Notes: generated by a model from the sequence alone, not told the origin. A DNA stretch of 64,000 bases from Cesiribacteraceae bacterium YIM B00369 (GCA_017948555.1 JAFMYY010000001.1:310001-374000), one strand, 5' to 3'. Shown: positions 29,684 to 40,001, counted from the stretch's first letter. A program made the numbers and translations.

Positions 29684-29694
29684 TTATATTTTTG
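29664..29694 (+). promoter_or_regulatory. Promoter of the rpsL-rpsG-fusA-rpsJ unit
   Basis: TTTG at 29664-29667, a 19-base spacer and TATTTTTG at 29687-29694, both close to the Bacteroidota consensus. The -33 box lies in the loop of the upstream terminator and the spacer covers its 3' arm. The rpsL ATG is 48 bases downstream. Confidence 0.8.
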
Positions 29695-29742
29695 CAGTCC
29701 TAAATCCGAACTTGGGTAAATTATATTAAATCATATAAGTAA

Positions 29743-30117
29743 ATGCCTACAATACAGCAATTAGTAAGAAAGGGTAGAACAAAGCTAACGTCGAAATCAA
29801 AATCGCCTGCGCTGGATTCATGCCCGCAGCGAAGAGGTGTATGTACACGTGTATATACCACCACTCCTAAAAAACCAAACTCTGCCATGCGTAAAGTAGC
29901 CAGGGTACGTTTAACCAATGGTAAAGAGGTTAACGCGTACATCCCGGGCGAAGGTCACAATTTGCAGGAGCACTCTATCGTGTTAATCCGCGGTGGTCGT
30001 GTTAAAGACTTGCCAGGTGTGCGTTACCATATAATCCGTGGTGCACTTGATACAGCAGGAGTAAACGGTCGTTTGCAGGCCCGTTCTAAGTATGGTGCGA
30101 AGCGCCCTAAAAAATAA
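29743..30117 (+). CDS. rpsL: 30S ribosomal protein S12
   Basis: S12 sits in the decoding centre. The 124 residues contain [11 protein letters not shown] (K43-K44) and [12 protein letters not shown] (K88, D89). Both lysine positions known for streptomycin resistance changes carry the wild-type residue, so a sensitive ribosome is predicted. D89 is the residue that is methylthiolated in other bacteria. It is the first gene of the str cluster, 19 bases before rpsG. Confidence 0.99.
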   Translation: MPTIQQLVRKGRTKLTSKSKSPALDSCPQRRGVCTRVYTTTPKKPNSAMRKVARVRLTNGKEVNAYIPGEGHNLQEHSIVLIRGGRVKDLPGVRYHIIRGALDTAGVNGRLQARSKYGAKRPKK

Positions 30118-30136
30118 CAGATAAGTTCTAGAAAAA

Positions 30137-30604
30137 ATGAGAAAAGCAAAACCTAAGAAAAGATATATTCTTCCTGATCCGAAGTTCCAGGATACACTGG
30201 TAACGAAATTTGTAAACTACCTTATGGTGGATGGGAAGAAGAGTATTGCCTATGATATTTTTTACAAAGCAATTGCGCTGGTAGAAACTAGAACAGGTGA
30301 GAATGGTCTGGAGACTTGGAGGAAGGCTCTGAACAACATTATGCCTTCTGTGGAAGTAAAAAGCCGCCGTGTGGGTGGAGCCACATTTCAGGTGCCTTTG
30401 GAAGTAAGGCCTGAGCGTAAAGTCTCTTTAGGGATTAAGTGGATGATTAGCTTTGCCCGTAAGCGTGGTGAGAAAACCATGACTGAACGTTTGGCTGGTG
30501 AAATTATTGCTGGGTCTAAAGGAGAAGGTGCAGCAATCAAGAAAAAGGATGATACCCATAGGATGGCTGAAGCGAATAAGGCATTTTCACACTTTAGATT
30601 CTAA
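30137..30604 (+). CDS. rpsG: 30S ribosomal protein S7
   Basis: S7 starts assembly of the 30S head and contacts the E site. At 155 residues it has the usual length. It begins [18 protein letters not shown] and contains the helical core and the beta hairpin region [16 protein letters not shown]. It lies between rpsL and fusA, three bases before the latter. In E. coli S7 represses the str operon; no operator is recognised here. Confidence 0.99.
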   Translation: MRKAKPKKRYILPDPKFQDTLVTKFVNYLMVDGKKSIAYDIFYKAIALVETRTGENGLETWRKALNNIMPSVEVKSRRVGGATFQVPLEVRPERKVSLGIKWMISFARKRGEKTMTERLAGEIIAGSKGEGAAIKKKDDTHRMAEANKAFSHFRF

Positions 30605-30607
30605 AAA

Positions 30608-32731
30608 ATGGCAACCAGAGATTTAAGATTTACAAGAAATATAGGTATAGCAGCTCACATTGATGCGGGTAAAACCACAACAACTGAGCGTATCCTTTTC
30701 TATTCCGGTGTAAGCCACAAAATAGGAGAGGTGCACGACGGAGCTGCTACCATGGACTGGATGGAGCAGGAACAGGAGAGGGGTATTACCATTACTTCTG
30801 CTGCGACAACAGTTAAGTGGCCTTATAAAGGTCAGGAATATCACATGAACATTATTGATACTCCCGGTCACGTTGACTTTACTGTAGAGGTAAACCGTTC
30901 CCTTCGTGTTCTGGATGGTCTGGTGTTCCTTTTCAGTGCTGTTGATGGTGTTGAGCCACAGTCAGAAACTAACTGGCGCCTTGCCAATAATTACAATGTA
31001 GCCCGTATTGGCTTCGTGAACAAGATGGACCGTCAGGGGTCAGACTTCCTTGGTGTTTGCCGCCAGGTAAAAGAAATGCTGGGAAGTAATGCTGTTCCTT
31101 TGCAGTTGCCAATCGGTAACGAAGAAAACTTCAAAGGTGTGGTTGACCTTGTAAGTAATATTGGAATGGTATGGGATGAGGATAATTTTGGTATGACATT
31201 TACCGAAGTTCCAATTCCTGATGATATGAAGGATGAGGTGAAGGAATACAGGGAGAAATTATTGGAGGCTGTGGCCGAATATGATGAAACCTTAATGGAA
31301 AAGTATTTCGAAGATCCGAATTCTATCACTGAAGATGAAATAATTGCCGCCTTACGTGCAGCAACTATTGATATGGCTATTGTACCAATGTTTTGCGGAT
31401 CTTCCTTCAAAAACAAAGGTGTACAAACCATGCTTAACTATGTGATGGAGTTGTGTCCTTCTCCTTTAGACAGAGATAAGATTAAAGGAAAGAATCCTGA
31501 TAACGACGCAGAAATTTTAATCAGCCCTAAATACGAAGATCCATTCGCAGGTCTGGCGTTTAAAATTGCAACTGACCCTTATGTAGGTCGTTTGTGTTTT
31601 GTACGTGCTTATTCAGGTGTTCTGGAATCCGGTTCATATATTTATAATACACGTTCAAACAACAAAGAGCGTATATCAAGAATTTTCCAGATGCACGCCA
31701 ATAAGCAGAACCAGATCGAAAGCCTTGGTGCTGGTGATATTGGTGCGGTAGTTGGTTTTAAAGACATTAAAACAGGAGATACTCTTTGTGATCCGAGCCG
31801 TAAAGTCGTGCTTGAATCAATGGTGTTCCCTGAGCCGGTAATTGGTTATGCAATTGAGCCTAAGAAGCAGGCAGATGTTGATAAGCTGGGAATGGCTATT
31901 GCCAAACTTGTGGAAGAAGATCCAACCCTTCAGGTAAATACTGACCATGAAACAGGTCAGACTATTCTCAGAGGTATGGGTGAGCTTCACCTTGAAATTA
32001 TTATTGACCGTTTAAGACGGGAATTCAAGGTAGAGATCAACCAGGGTGCTCCTCAGGTGGCTTACAAAGAAGCTATTACTGCTTCAGTTGAGCATAAAGA
32101 AGTTTATAAGAAGCAGTCGGGTGGTAAAGGTAAGTTTGCCGATATTTCGTTTGAACTTGCTCCGATGGATGCAGAGCCAAATGAGAAAGAGGTTAAAAAC
32201 GGCCTTCAGTTTGTAAATAACATTGTAGGTGGTGTAATTCCGAAAGAATTTATTCCTGCAATCCAGAAAGGCTTCGAATCAGCAATGAAGAACGGACCTT
32301 TAGCAGGATACCCTGTAGAGACATTGAAGGTACGCCTGTTCCATGGTTCTTTCCACGATGTTGACTCTGATGCATTATCATTTGAGCTTGCAGCCAGAAT
32401 CGGTTTTAAAGAAGCAGCCAAAAAGGCAAAACCACAAATTCTTGAGCCAATAATGGCACTGGAAGTAGTTACTCCTGATGAGTATACCGGTCCTGTAACA
32501 GGTGACCTGAACAGAAGAAGAGGTTTGATGAAAGGTATGGATACTAAGAGCGGTGCTCAGGTAATTAAGGCTTCAGTTCCGTTATCTGAATTATTCGGAT
32601 ATGTTACGGACCTTAGAACATTAACTTCAGGCCGTGCAACGGCTTCTTTAACGTTCTCTCATTATGAGCCGGTTCCAAATAACATAGCTGAGCAGGTGAT
32701 TGCAAAAGCAAAAGGTGAGGCAGTAAAATAA
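30608..32731 (+). CDS. fusA: Elongation factor G
   Basis: The GTPase that drives translocation and, with RRF, ribosome splitting. The 707-residue product has five domains. Its P-loop is AHIDAGKT at 16-23, switch 2 is DTPGHVDF and the guanine motif NKMDRQG. Domain IV starts near residue 485 ([15 protein letters not shown]). The genomic context and RGITITSAA (switch 1) show the canonical EF-G, not one of the fusidic-acid-insensitive paralogues. Confidence 0.98.
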   Translation: MATRDLRFTRNIGIAAHIDAGKTTTTERILFYSGVSHKIGEVHDGAATMDWMEQEQERGITITSAATTVKWPYKGQEYHMNIIDTPGHVDFTVEVNRSLRVLDGLVFLFSAVDGVEPQSETNWRLANNYNVARIGFVNKMDRQGSDFLGVCRQVKEMLGSNAVPLQLPIGNEENFKGVVDLVSNIGMVWDEDNFGMTFTEVPIPDDMKDEVKEYREKLLEAVAEYDETLMEKYFEDPNSITEDEIIAALRAATIDMAIVPMFCGSSFKNKGVQTMLNYVMELCPSPLDRDKIKGKNPDNDAEILISPKYEDPFAGLAFKIATDPYVGRLCFVRAYSGVLESGSYIYNTRSNNKERISRIFQMHANKQNQIESLGAGDIGAVVGFKDIKTGDTLCDPSRKVVLESMVFPEPVIGYAIEPKKQADVDKLGMAIAKLVEEDPTLQVNTDHETGQTILRGMGELHLEIIIDRLRREFKVEINQGAPQVAYKEAITASVEHKEVYKKQSGGKGKFADISFELAPMDAEPNEKEVKNGLQFVNNIVGGVIPKEFIPAIQKGFESAMKNGPLAGYPVETLKVRLFHGSFHDVDSDALSFELAARIGFKEAAKKAKPQILEPIMALEVVTPDEYTGPVTGDLNRRRGLMKGMDTKSGAQVIKASVPLSELFGYVTDLRTLTSGRATASLTFSHYEPVPNNIAEQVIAKAKGEAVK

Positions 32732-32739
32732 TTTAGTAT

Positions 32740-33045
32740 ATGAATCAGAAAATAAGAATAAAGCTTAAATCTTACGATCACAACCTGGTTGATAAATCTT
32801 CTGAGAAGATCGTTAGAGCCGTTAAAACAACTGGTGCGGTAGTAAGTGGTCCAATTCCTTTGCCAACAGAGAAGGAGATCTTTACTGTTTTACGTTCACC
32901 TCACGTAAGTAAGAAATCACGTGAACAGTTTCAGCTGTGTACCTATAAGCGCCTGGTAGATATTTATTCTAACAGTGCCAAAACTGTAGATGCCCTTATG
33001 AAGCTTGAACTGCCGAGCGGAGTTGATGTGGAAATAAAGGTTTAA
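32740..33045 (+). CDS. rpsJ: 30S ribosomal protein S10
   Basis: S10 is part of the 30S head and, with NusB and NusG, of antitermination complexes. The 101-residue product reads [22 protein letters not shown] and has the loop [28 protein letters not shown] in outline. It lies eight bases after fusA and is cut off from rplC by a terminator and a new promoter, so it belongs to the str unit here. Confidence 0.98.
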   Translation: MNQKIRIKLKSYDHNLVDKSSEKIVRAVKTTGAVVSGPIPLPTEKEIFTVLRSPHVSKKSREQFQLCTYKRLVDIYSNSAKTVDALMKLELPSGVDVEIKV

Positions 33046-33069
33046 TCCTTTTTTTTGAAATAAATATGG

Positions 33070-33101
33070 AGAACCAATCTCATGAAACTGAGGTTGGTTC
33101 T
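33070..33101 (+). terminator. Terminator after rpsJ
   Basis: A 13-bp stem with one G-T pair (33070-33082 with 33089-33101), a 6-base loop and a TTTTT tail, 24 bases after the rpsJ stop. Confidence 0.85.
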
Positions 33102-33140
33102 TTTTTGTTGGAATAATCAGATAAATATTTCCCAAAGAGT

Positions 33141-33170
33141 TTTGTGGGTGCGTAAAATTTGCTAACTTTG
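33141..33170 (+). promoter_or_regulatory. Promoter of the S10/spc gene run (rplC onward)
   Basis: TTTG at 33141-33144, an 18-base spacer and TAACTTTG at 33163-33170. The rplC ATG is 63 bases downstream. Inside that leader TTATAA and its repeats (33190-33213) can form a weak AT-rich hairpin. Confidence 0.78.
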
Positions 33171-33233
33171 CAGTCCTTTGTGAAAAGTAAGTTATAATAA
33201 GGTTATTATAACTTGAATACTTATATAGTTACA

Positions 33234-33866
33234 ATGTCAGGAATAATAGGTAAAAAGATCGGAATGACTAGCATTTACAGTGCCGATGGACGTAGCGTCG
33301 CATGCACAGTAGTGGAAGCTGGTCCTTGCGTGGTAACGCAAGTAAAAGATGTGGATACAGACGGCTACAAAGCTGTCCAGCTGGCCTATGGTGAGCGGAA
33401 GGAGAAAAATACTCCTAAAGCCTTAAAAGGTCACTTTGCCAAAGCTAATACAACTCCAAAAGTCAAAGTGGTTGAATTCCGCGAATTCCGTATGGAATTT
33501 GAAGGTGGAATTAAAGTAGGCCAGGAAGTGTTGGCAGGGGAGGTGTTTAAAGAAGGGGACTTTTTGGATGCTATAGGAACTTCTAAAGGTAAAGGATTCC
33601 AGGGTGTTGTGAAACGCCATAATTTTGGTGGTGTTGGTCAGTCAACCCACGGTCAGCACAACAGGCTTCGTGCTCCGGGTTCCATTGGTGCAAGTTCTTT
33701 CCCGTCCCGTGTATTTAAAAACATGAGAATGGCGGGTCGTATGGGTGGTAACCGGGTTAAAGTACTTAACCTTAGAGTATTGAAGATTGTCCCTGAGCAA
33801 AACCTGGTAGTAATCAGTGGTTCTATACCAGGGGCTAAAAATTCTGTTGTCATTTTAGAGAAATAA
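33234..33866 (+). CDS. rplC: 50S ribosomal protein L3
   Basis: L3 is an early assembly protein that reaches towards the peptidyl-transferase centre. With the ATG at 33234 the product has 210 residues and starts [18 protein letters not shown] seven codons earlier is in frame but lies in the leader. The long loop near the catalytic centre ([28 protein letters not shown] in outline) is intact. It opens the S10 gene run and lies four bases before rplD. Confidence 0.97.
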   Translation: MSGIIGKKIGMTSIYSADGRSVACTVVEAGPCVVTQVKDVDTDGYKAVQLAYGERKEKNTPKALKGHFAKANTTPKVKVVEFREFRMEFEGGIKVGQEVLAGEVFKEGDFLDAIGTSKGKGFQGVVKRHNFGGVGQSTHGQHNRLRAPGSIGASSFPSRVFKNMRMAGRMGGNRVKVLNLRVLKIVPEQNLVVISGSIPGAKNSVVILEK

Positions 33867-33870
33867 GAAG

Positions 33871-34497
33871 ATGGAAGTTTCTGTAGTAAAATATAGCGGT
33901 GAAGACACTGGAAGAAAGGTAACGTTGAATGACGGTATCTTTGGCATTGAGCCTAACGACCATGCCATTTACCTTGATGTGAAGCAGTACCTTGCAAATC
34001 AGCGCCAGGGAACTCACAAGTCAAAAGAAAAAGCTGAGATCGCTAAATCCACAAGGAAGATCAAAAAGCAAAAAGGTACAGGTACAGCACGTGCCGGTAG
34101 TGCTAAGTCTCCTCTGTTCAGAGGTGGTGGGCGCGTATTTGGTCCAAAGCCAAGAGATTACAGCTTCAAGCTGAATAAAAAAGTAAAAGAGCTGGCAAGA
34201 AAGTCGGCCCTGGCTTATAAGGCTACTGATAATCATATAGCAGTTATAGAGAAGTTTAGCTTCGACGCTCCAAAGACGAAGGAATATTTGAAACTGCTTG
34301 CCAATCTTGCAGTAGAGGGTAAAAAATCGCTTCTTGTTCTTGCGGAGCCTGACACTAATGTTGTGCTTTCTTCAAGGAACATCCGTAACGCGAAAGTAAC
34401 CACAGCCTCCCAGTTGAATACATATGATGTATTGCACGCTGATAACCTGATTATCAGTGAAGAGGCAATTCAAAAATTAGAAGAACTTTATAACTGA
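33871..34497 (+). CDS. rplD: 50S ribosomal protein L4
   Basis: L4 lines the exit tunnel through a long loop, seen here as [29 protein letters not shown] in outline (about residues 65-95). The 208 residues fit. In E. coli L4 also represses the S10 operon by acting on its leader; the leader here (33171-33233) is short, so that control is not evident. Confidence 0.97.
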   Translation: MEVSVVKYSGEDTGRKVTLNDGIFGIEPNDHAIYLDVKQYLANQRQGTHKSKEKAEIAKSTRKIKKQKGTGTARAGSAKSPLFRGGGRVFGPKPRDYSFKLNKKVKELARKSALAYKATDNHIAVIEKFSFDAPKTKEYLKLLANLAVEGKKSLLVLAEPDTNVVLSSRNIRNAKVTTASQLNTYDVLHADNLIISEEAIQKLEELYN

Positions 34498-34502
34498 AAA
34501 CG

Positions 34503-34790
34503 ATGAGTATCCTGATAAAACCATTGGTTACAGAGAAAGTTTCTGCCCTGAATGAAAGTGGCAAGTATGGTTTCATAGTGGACCGCAAAGCCAATAAGGT
34601 AGAGATAAAAAGAGCTGTAGAGAAAGCATACGGTGTATCGGTAGCGTCTGTAAATACCATGCAATATGGCGGAAGAGACAAAACCAGATATACTAAATCC
34701 AGAATTATTTCCGGAAGAACACCGGGGTATAAAAAAGCAATTGTAACAGTTGCCGAAGGTGAGGTAATAGATTTTTACGGCGGCATTTAA
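34503..34790 (+). CDS. rplW: 50S ribosomal protein L23
   Basis: L23 lies at the tunnel exit and is a docking point for trigger factor and SRP. The 95-residue product begins ILIKPLVTEKVSALNESGKYGF and contains VDRKANKVEIKRAVEKAYGVSV. It is five bases after rplD and 11 bases before rplB. Confidence 0.97.
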   Translation: MSILIKPLVTEKVSALNESGKYGFIVDRKANKVEIKRAVEKAYGVSVASVNTMQYGGRDKTRYTKSRIISGRTPGYKKAIVTVAEGEVIDFYGGI

Positions 34791-34801
34791 AATAAAGAAC
34801 A

Positions 34802-35626
34802 ATGGCAGTAAAAAAGACAAGGCCTGTAACACCAGGACAGAGATATAGATTAGCTCCCACTTTTGAGGAAATAACAACCAATAAGCCAGAGAAGTCTCTT
34901 CTGAGGCCACAAAAAAGATCCGGTGGCCGGAACAACGTTGGTAAAATGACAATGCGCTACATGGGCGGTGGTCATAAAAAACACCTTCGTGAGATAGATT
35001 TTACAAGGAATAAATTTGGTATTCCGGCAACTGTTAAATCAATTGAGTACGATCCAACCCGTACTGCAAGAATTGCTTTAGTTGTTTATGCTGATGGTAC
35101 AAAAACTTATATTCTTGCACCTGCGGGATTAACTGTGGGACAGGAAGTAATCAGTGGTGAAAATGTTGCACCGGAAGTAGGGAATACCCTTCCTTTAAGC
35201 AAAATTCCGCTGGGTACTATTGTTCATAATATCGAGCTTAAGCCGGGAAGAGGCGGAGCTATAGCAAGAAGTGCAGGATCATACGCCCAATTGCTTGCCA
35301 GAGATGGAAAGTACGCTACTGTTAAATTGCCTTCAGGCGAAATGCGCATGGTGCTTGTAGATTGTCTGGCAACTGTAGGTACAGTATCTAATGCTGACCA
35401 CATGAACGTCAGGCTGGGTAAGGCCGGCCGTAACCGTTGGTTAGGTCGTCGTCCTAGAGTACGTGGGGTTGTAATGAACCCTGTGGATCACCCAATGGGT
35501 GGTGGTGAAGGCCGTGCATCAGGTGGTCACCCACGTTCAAGGAATGGTTTATTTGCTAAAGGCAAGAAAACCAGAAACCCAAATAAATACAGTAACCGAT
35601 TAATCATTAGCAGAAGGAAAAAATAA
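34802..35626 (+). CDS. rplB: 50S ribosomal protein L2
   Basis: L2 is one of the most conserved large-subunit proteins and is needed for subunit joining and peptidyl transfer. The 274 residues include the RNA-binding [20 protein letters not shown] and the C-terminal [14 protein letters not shown], with H230 equivalent to E. coli H229. Its stop shares one base with the rpsS start (TAATG), suggesting coupled translation. Confidence 0.99.
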   Translation: MAVKKTRPVTPGQRYRLAPTFEEITTNKPEKSLLRPQKRSGGRNNVGKMTMRYMGGGHKKHLREIDFTRNKFGIPATVKSIEYDPTRTARIALVVYADGTKTYILAPAGLTVGQEVISGENVAPEVGNTLPLSKIPLGTIVHNIELKPGRGGAIARSAGSYAQLLARDGKYATVKLPSGEMRMVLVDCLATVGTVSNADHMNVRLGKAGRNRWLGRRPRVRGVVMNPVDHPMGGGEGRASGGHPRSRNGLFAKGKKTRNPNKYSNRLIISRRKK

Positions 35627-35904
35627 TGGGACGCTCACTTAAGAAAGGACCTTATATAGATTACCGGCTTGACAACAAAGTTCAGGCTATGACAGAATCC
35701 GGTAAGAAATCAGTGATTAAAACATGGTCACGCAGATCTATGATCTCTCCTGATTTCGTTGGACAAACCTTTGCCGTTCATAATGGTAACAAATTCATTC
35801 CTGTTTATGTAACAGAGAACATGGTTGGTCATAAATTAGGCGAATTTGCGCCTACCCGTAACTTCAGAGGTCACATTGCTAAAAAAGACAAAGGCAAAAG
35901 ATAA
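35626..35904 (+). CDS. rpsS: 30S ribosomal protein S19
   Basis: S19 belongs to the 30S head and pairs with S13. The 92 residues include the signature [23 protein letters not shown] and [16 protein letters not shown]. It overlaps rplB by one base and precedes rplV by one base. Confidence 0.98.
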   Translation: MGRSLKKGPYIDYRLDNKVQAMTESGKKSVIKTWSRRSMISPDFVGQTFAVHNGNKFIPVYVTENMVGHKLGEFAPTRNFRGHIAKKDKGKR

Positions 35905-35905
35905 T

Positions 35906-36289
35906 ATGGAAGCAGTAGCAAAGCTAAATAACGTACCAAGTTCACCACGCAAGATGCGTTTGGTGGCAGATATGATCAGAGGACAGGAGGTAGACATCGC
36001 TCTTAACATCCTGAAGTTTGAATCTAAGCAAGGTGCTGCTCGCCTTGAGAAGCTTTTAATTTCAGCCATTTCAAACTGGCAGAATAAATTTGAAGATGAG
36101 CGTCTTGAAGAAGCAAACCTTTATGTAAAGGAAATTAAAGTAGACAGTGGCCGCATGCTGAAAAGATTACGCCCTGCTCCGCAAGGACGTGCTCACCGGA
36201 TCAGAAAGCGCTCAAACCATGTTACTCTGGTAGTAGCAAGCAAAGGTGGTCAGGTAACAGTGGAAAACGAAAATAATAATAACGAATAA
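35906..36289 (+). CDS. rplV: 50S ribosomal protein L22
   Basis: L22 lines the exit tunnel with its beta hairpin. With the ATG at 35906 the product has 127 residues and starts [25 protein letters not shown]. The hairpin reads [23 protein letters not shown] (about residues 80-103), the macrolide-related loop being without insertion. The open frame extends 20 codons into rpsS but that part is not L22-like. The C-terminus ends in an Asn-rich tail (ENENNNNE). Confidence 0.96.
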   Translation: MEAVAKLNNVPSSPRKMRLVADMIRGQEVDIALNILKFESKQGAARLEKLLISAISNWQNKFEDERLEEANLYVKEIKVDSGRMLKRLRPAPQGRAHRIRKRSNHVTLVVASKGGQVTVENENNNNE

Positions 36290-36291
36290 TT

Positions 36292-37056
36292 ATGGGACAA
36301 AAAGTTAATCCGATTGGCCTTAGATTAGGTATTGTAAAAGGATGGGACTCAAATTGGTATGGAGGAAAAACGTTTTCCGATAAACTAATTGAAGACCATA
36401 ATATTCGTAAATATATCAATGCCCGTATCCCTAAAGGTGGCATTTCTAAGATTATAATTGAGCGTACATTAAAGCGTATCACTTTAACTCTCCATACTGC
36501 CCGCCCGGGTGTGGTTATTGGTAAGGGAGGATCTGAAGTTGACAGAATCAAGGAAGAGCTTAAGAAATTAACAGGTAAGGATGTTCAAATCAATATTTTT
36601 GAAATTAAACGTCCTGAACTTGATTCTAAACTTGTTGGTGAATCTATCGGTCAGCAGTTACAGGCAAGAATTTCTTACCGTCGTGCAATGAAGCAGGCAA
36701 TTGCCAGTGCAATGAGGGTAGGAGCGCAAGGAATTAAAATTAAGGTTTCCGGTCGTTTAGGCGGAGCTGAAATGGCCCGTACTGAACAGTATAAAGAAGG
36801 CAGAGTTCCTCTGCATACACTTCGTGCGGATATTGATTATGCTATTTCCGAAGCCAATACTGTATATGGTATCATAGGCATTAAGGTGTGGATCTTCAAA
36901 GGTGAAGTTTACGGTAAGCAGGATCTTTCTCCAAATGCTCTGGCTGCACAAGGTCAGCAAGGCCAGTCAGGTGCAGGTGGCGGCGACAGAGGCCGCAACA
37001 GAAAACAACGTGGTAAAGCCGGAGGAGGCGAAGGTCGTCCAAAGAAAAGACGTTAA
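36292..37056 (+). CDS. rpsC: 30S ribosomal protein S3
   Basis: S3 forms the mRNA entry site and has helicase activity with S4. The 254-residue product has the N-terminal domain ([12 protein letters not shown]), a KH-type fold ([21 protein letters not shown]) and the C-terminal domain with [12 protein letters not shown]. The last 40 residues are a Gly/Arg/Gln-rich tail ([15 protein letters not shown] and on), longer than in E. coli and probably disordered. Confidence 0.98.
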   Translation: MGQKVNPIGLRLGIVKGWDSNWYGGKTFSDKLIEDHNIRKYINARIPKGGISKIIIERTLKRITLTLHTARPGVVIGKGGSEVDRIKEELKKLTGKDVQINIFEIKRPELDSKLVGESIGQQLQARISYRRAMKQAIASAMRVGAQGIKIKVSGRLGGAEMARTEQYKEGRVPLHTLRADIDYAISEANTVYGIIGIKVWIFKGEVYGKQDLSPNALAAQGQQGQSGAGGGDRGRNRKQRGKAGGGEGRPKKRR

Positions 37057-37080
37057 ACGACTCTATTAAACTAGAAGAAG

Positions 37081-37500
37081 ATGTTACAGCCAAAAAGAAC
37101 CAAATTCAGAAAGAAGCAAAAAGGCAGAGTTAAAGGAATAGCCGGAAGAGGACATTCTATAGCTTTCGGATCTTTTGCTATAAAATCACTGGAGCCAGGT
37201 TGGATCACCAGCCGCCAGATAGAAGCAGCCCGTATTGCAATGACACGTGCCATGAAAAGAGAAGGTCGTGTATGGATACGTATATTCCCGGACAAACCTA
37301 TTACTAAGAAGCCAGCTGAAGTAAGGATGGGTAAAGGTAAAGGTGCACCGGAATACTGGGTGGCAGTTGTGAAACCCGGAACTATATTATTCGAATCAAC
37401 CGGGGTTAGCCTTGAAGTTGCTCAGGAATCATTACGCCTTGCAGCTCAGAAGCTTCCAATAAAAACTAAATTTGTCGTACGTAAAGATTACGTAAGTTAA
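37081..37500 (+). CDS. rplP: 50S ribosomal protein L16
   Basis: L16 contacts the A site and helps fix tRNA. The 139 residues start [18 protein letters not shown] and contain [22 protein letters not shown], the loop near the peptidyl-transferase centre that carries a hydroxylated Arg in some bacteria. It lies 24 bases after rpsC, one of the larger gaps in this run. Confidence 0.98.
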   Translation: MLQPKRTKFRKKQKGRVKGIAGRGHSIAFGSFAIKSLEPGWITSRQIEAARIAMTRAMKREGRVWIRIFPDKPITKKPAEVRMGKGKGAPEYWVAVVKPGTILFESTGVSLEVAQESLRLAAQKLPIKTKFVVRKDYVS

Positions 37501-37511
37501 CAGAGCCAATT

Positions 37512-37706
37512 ATGAAGAACGCAGAAATAAAAGCGCTTTCAGGGGCTGAGCTAAAAGAGCGAATTGCCGCTGAGAAGGAAACCTTCCAGAAATTAAATTT
37601 TGCTCATGCTATTACTCCTATTGAAAACCCTATGAAAATAAGGGAATCAAGGAAACTGATAGCCAGACTTAGTACAGAATTAAGGGCTAAAGAATTAAAT
37701 AGCTAA
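37512..37706 (+). CDS. rpmC: 50S ribosomal protein L29
   Basis: L29 is a two-helix protein near the tunnel exit. The 64 residues include [29 protein letters not shown] and the second helix [16 protein letters not shown]. It begins 11 bases after rplP and ends four bases before rpsQ. Confidence 0.96.
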   Translation: MKNAEIKALSGAELKERIAAEKETFQKLNFAHAITPIENPMKIRESRKLIARLSTELRAKELNS

Positions 37707-37710
37707 AAAA

Positions 37711-37968
37711 ATGGAGTCTAGAAACTTACGTAAAGAAAGAGTAGGACAAGTTGTAAGTAATAAAATGGAAAAAACCATTACCATTACTGTACAACGGAAG
37801 GTAAAGCACCCTATGTATGGTAAATTTATTGGTAAAACCAGTAAGTTTACTGCACATGACGAAAACAACGAATGCGGAATCGGCGATACCGTTCGTGTTA
37901 TGGAAACCCGCCCGCTTAGTAAAAATAAGCGTTGGAGATTAGTTGAAATTATTGAAAGAGCAAAATAA
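37711..37968 (+). CDS. rpsQ: 30S ribosomal protein S17
   Basis: S17 is a primary 16S rRNA-binding protein of OB fold. The 85 residues include [34 protein letters not shown] in outline and the signature [26 protein letters not shown]. The stop overlaps the rplN start by one base (TAATG). Confidence 0.98.
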   Translation: MESRNLRKERVGQVVSNKMEKTITITVQRKVKHPMYGKFIGKTSKFTAHDENNECGIGDTVRVMETRPLSKNKRWRLVEIIERAK

Positions 37969-38336
37969 TGATACAGCAAGAGTCAAGGTTAAACGTTGCA
38001 GATAACAGTGGCGCCAAAGAAGTTCTTTGTATCCGTGTTTTAGGCGGAACAGGAAAGAAATATGCTTCTGTTGGTGATAAGATTGTGGTAACAGTTAAAT
38101 CGGCCATTTCTTCCAGCAACATGAAAAAAGGCACGGTATCAAAAGCAGTAGTTGTAAGAACAAAGAAAGAAATACGCAGAAAAGACGGATCTTATATTCG
38201 TTTTGAAGAAAATGCTGCTGTTTTGCTCAATAACAACGATGAGCCAAGAGGTACCCGTATTTTCGGACCAGTAGCCAGAGAGCTGCGTGAGAAGCAATTT
38301 ATGAAAATCGTGTCTTTGGCACCTGAAGTTTTATAA
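37968..38336 (+). CDS. rplN: 50S ribosomal protein L14
   Basis: L14 forms intersubunit bridges and binds L19. The 122-residue length is canonical. It starts [26 protein letters not shown] and contains [34 protein letters not shown] in outline. It is the first gene of the classical spc order and is coupled to rpsQ. Confidence 0.99.
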   Translation: MIQQESRLNVADNSGAKEVLCIRVLGGTGKKYASVGDKIVVTVKSAISSSNMKKGTVSKAVVVRTKKEIRRKDGSYIRFEENAAVLLNNNDEPRGTRIFGPVARELREKQFMKIVSLAPEVL

Positions 38337-38347
38337 GCACAATTACT

Positions 38348-38683
38348 ATGAGTACAAATCAACAGCCAAAGCTGCATATTAAGAAGGGCGATACAGTGAA
38401 GGTACTTACAGGAAACGACCGTGGTAAAACCGGTGCTGTTCTGGAAGTAATCCCGTCTAAACTTAAAGCATTAGTGGAAGGTGTTAACGTGAAGCATAAG
38501 CACGAAAAGCCATCTGCTACGAACCCAAATGGTGGTATCACCAAAAAAGAAGCTCCTATTCACATCAGTAACCTGATGCTGGTTGATCCTGCAACAGGAG
38601 AGGCTACTAAAACAGGCCGTAAAGCGGATGCAGAAGGAAAGCTTCAGCGTTATTCAAAGAAAACCGGCGAAATAATTAAATAA
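38348..38683 (+). CDS. rplX: 50S ribosomal protein L24
   Basis: An assembly-initiator protein with a KOW motif ([23 protein letters not shown], about residues 12-34). The 111 residues end with a basic tail ([11 protein letters not shown]). It is 11 bases after rplN and overlaps the rplE start by one base. Confidence 0.97.
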   Translation: MSTNQQPKLHIKKGDTVKVLTGNDRGKTGAVLEVIPSKLKALVEGVNVKHKHEKPSATNPNGGITKKEAPIHISNLMLVDPATGEATKTGRKADAEGKLQRYSKKTGEIIK

Positions 38684-39246
38684 TGGCTAATCCTAGATTA
38701 AAAGATAAGTATCTGAACGATATCGTACCTGGTCTTAAAGAGAAGTTTTCATATTCTTCTATCATGCAGGTGCCAAAACTGGAGAAAATCAGCATCAACC
38801 GTGGCATGGGTGCTGCAGTTGCTGATAAAAAGCTTATCGATATGAGTGTTGAGGAGCTGACAACTATTACAGGTCAGCGTGCTGTAGCTACTAAAGCTAA
38901 AGTCTCAATATCAAACTTTAAGCTGCGCGAAGGAATGCCTATCGGTGCAAAAGTTACATTAAGAGGTGAGAGAATGTATGAATTTCTTGACCGTCTTATT
39001 TCTGTAGCTCTTCCACGTGTACGTGACTTCCGCGGGATTAGTGCTAAAGGTTTTGACGGACGTGGTAATTATACCCTGGGTGTACGTGAACAAATCATTT
39101 TTCCAGAAATAAGTATAGATAAGGTGAACCGAATTACTGGTATGAACATTACGTTCGTAACCAATGCCGCTACAGACGAAGAATGCTTCGAGCTGCTCAA
39201 AGCATTCGGTATGCCTTTTGCTAATAAAAACGCACAAGCACAATAA
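38683..39246 (+). CDS. rplE: 50S ribosomal protein L5
   Basis: L5 binds 5S rRNA and touches the P-site tRNA. The 187 residues have the usual length. They include [22 protein letters not shown] and the C-terminal [32 protein letters not shown]. Start and stop fit tightly between rplX (1-base overlap) and rpsN (1-base gap). Confidence 0.98.
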   Translation: MANPRLKDKYLNDIVPGLKEKFSYSSIMQVPKLEKISINRGMGAAVADKKLIDMSVEELTTITGQRAVATKAKVSISNFKLREGMPIGAKVTLRGERMYEFLDRLISVALPRVRDFRGISAKGFDGRGNYTLGVREQIIFPEISIDKVNRITGMNITFVTNAATDEECFELLKAFGMPFANKNAQAQ

Positions 39247-39247
39247 T

Positions 39248-39517
39248 ATGGCAAGAGAATCTGTAAAAGCAAGAGAAAGAAAAAGAGCTAAAATGGTAGC
39301 CAAGTATGCAAGTAAGCGTGCTGCTTTAAAAGCAGCAGGTGATTACGAAGCATTAGATAAGCTGCCACGCAATGCATCACCTGTTCGTCTTCATAACCGT
39401 TGTAAATTAACGGGACGCCCTAAAGGCTACATGAGGAAGTTCGGTATTTCAAGAGTAACCTTCAGAGAAATGGCCTCTGCAGGAAAAATTCCAGGCGTTA
39501 CCAAAGCCAGCTGGTAA
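39248..39517 (+). CDS. rpsN: 30S ribosomal protein S14, zinc-free type
   Basis: S14 is a late-assembly protein of the 30S head. With the ATG at 39248 the product has 89 residues. It contains [27 protein letters not shown] with a single Cys, so it lacks the CxxC pairs of the zinc-binding form and should work without zinc. The open frame upstream lies inside rplE and is not S14-like. An 85-base gap with a promoter-like box follows. Confidence 0.97.
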   Translation: MARESVKARERKRAKMVAKYASKRAALKAAGDYEALDKLPRNASPVRLHNRCKLTGRPKGYMRKFGISRVTFREMASAGKIPGVTKASW

Positions 39518-39555
39518 TTAATGCCTGAAATATTTTAATTATATAAAAATATTTG

Positions 39556-39563
39556 TACTTTTG
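39556..39563 (+). promoter_or_regulatory. Candidate internal promoter (-7 box) before rpsH
   Basis: TACTTTTG followed by CAGGCCTG fits the -7 consensus and is placed 39 bases before the rpsH ATG. The -33 position is only AT-rich (TATTTTAATT). An AT-rich inverted repeat (AAATATTTT near 39528 with AAAATATTT near 39546) lies just before it. Confidence 0.45.
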
Positions 39564-39602
39564 CAGGCCTGTTAGGAACCGCAAAAAAACATATTTGCTA
39601 CA

Positions 39603-40001
39603 ATGACTGATCCAATAGCTGATTATCTGACACGTTTACGAAATGCCATTAAGGCAAACCATCGTGTTGTTGAAATACCGGCCTCTAATATCAAAAAAGA
39701 AATTACTAAAGTTCTTTATGACAAAGGTTACATCCAGAGTTATAAGTTTGATGACGAGGCTCAGATCCACGGTATTATAAAGATTGCGTTAAAATATAAC
39801 CCTGCCACTAAAAACTCAGCTATCGTGAAGCTTGAGAGAATCAGTAAGCCGGGTCTGCGCAAGTATTCCAAAGCAACGGATATCCCACGCGTACTGAACG
39901 GGTTGGGTGTTGCTATTTTGTCAACTTCAAAAGGCGTGCTAACAGACAAAGAAGCCCGTGAGATGAATATTGGCGGAGAAGTGTTGTGTTACGTTTATTA
40001 A
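39603..40001 (+). CDS. rpsH: 30S ribosomal protein S8
   Basis: S8 binds helix 21 of 16S rRNA and, in E. coli, also represses the spc operon. The 132 residues start TDPIADYLTRLRNAIKANH and end with the signature GVAILSTSKGVLTDKEAREMNIGGEVLCYVY in outline. The 85-base gap upstream is the largest inside the spc run. Confidence 0.98.
   Translation: MTDPIADYLTRLRNAIKANHRVVEIPASNIKKEITKVLYDKGYIQSYKFDDEAQIHGIIKIALKYNPATKNSAIVKLERISKPGLRKYSKATDIPRVLNGLGVAILSTSKGVLTDKEAREMNIGGEVLCYVY

Noticed and set aside
34488-34952. 154-codon open frame antisense to rplW and rplB
   Set aside because: No motif, and it spans two genes of the other strand and their gap.
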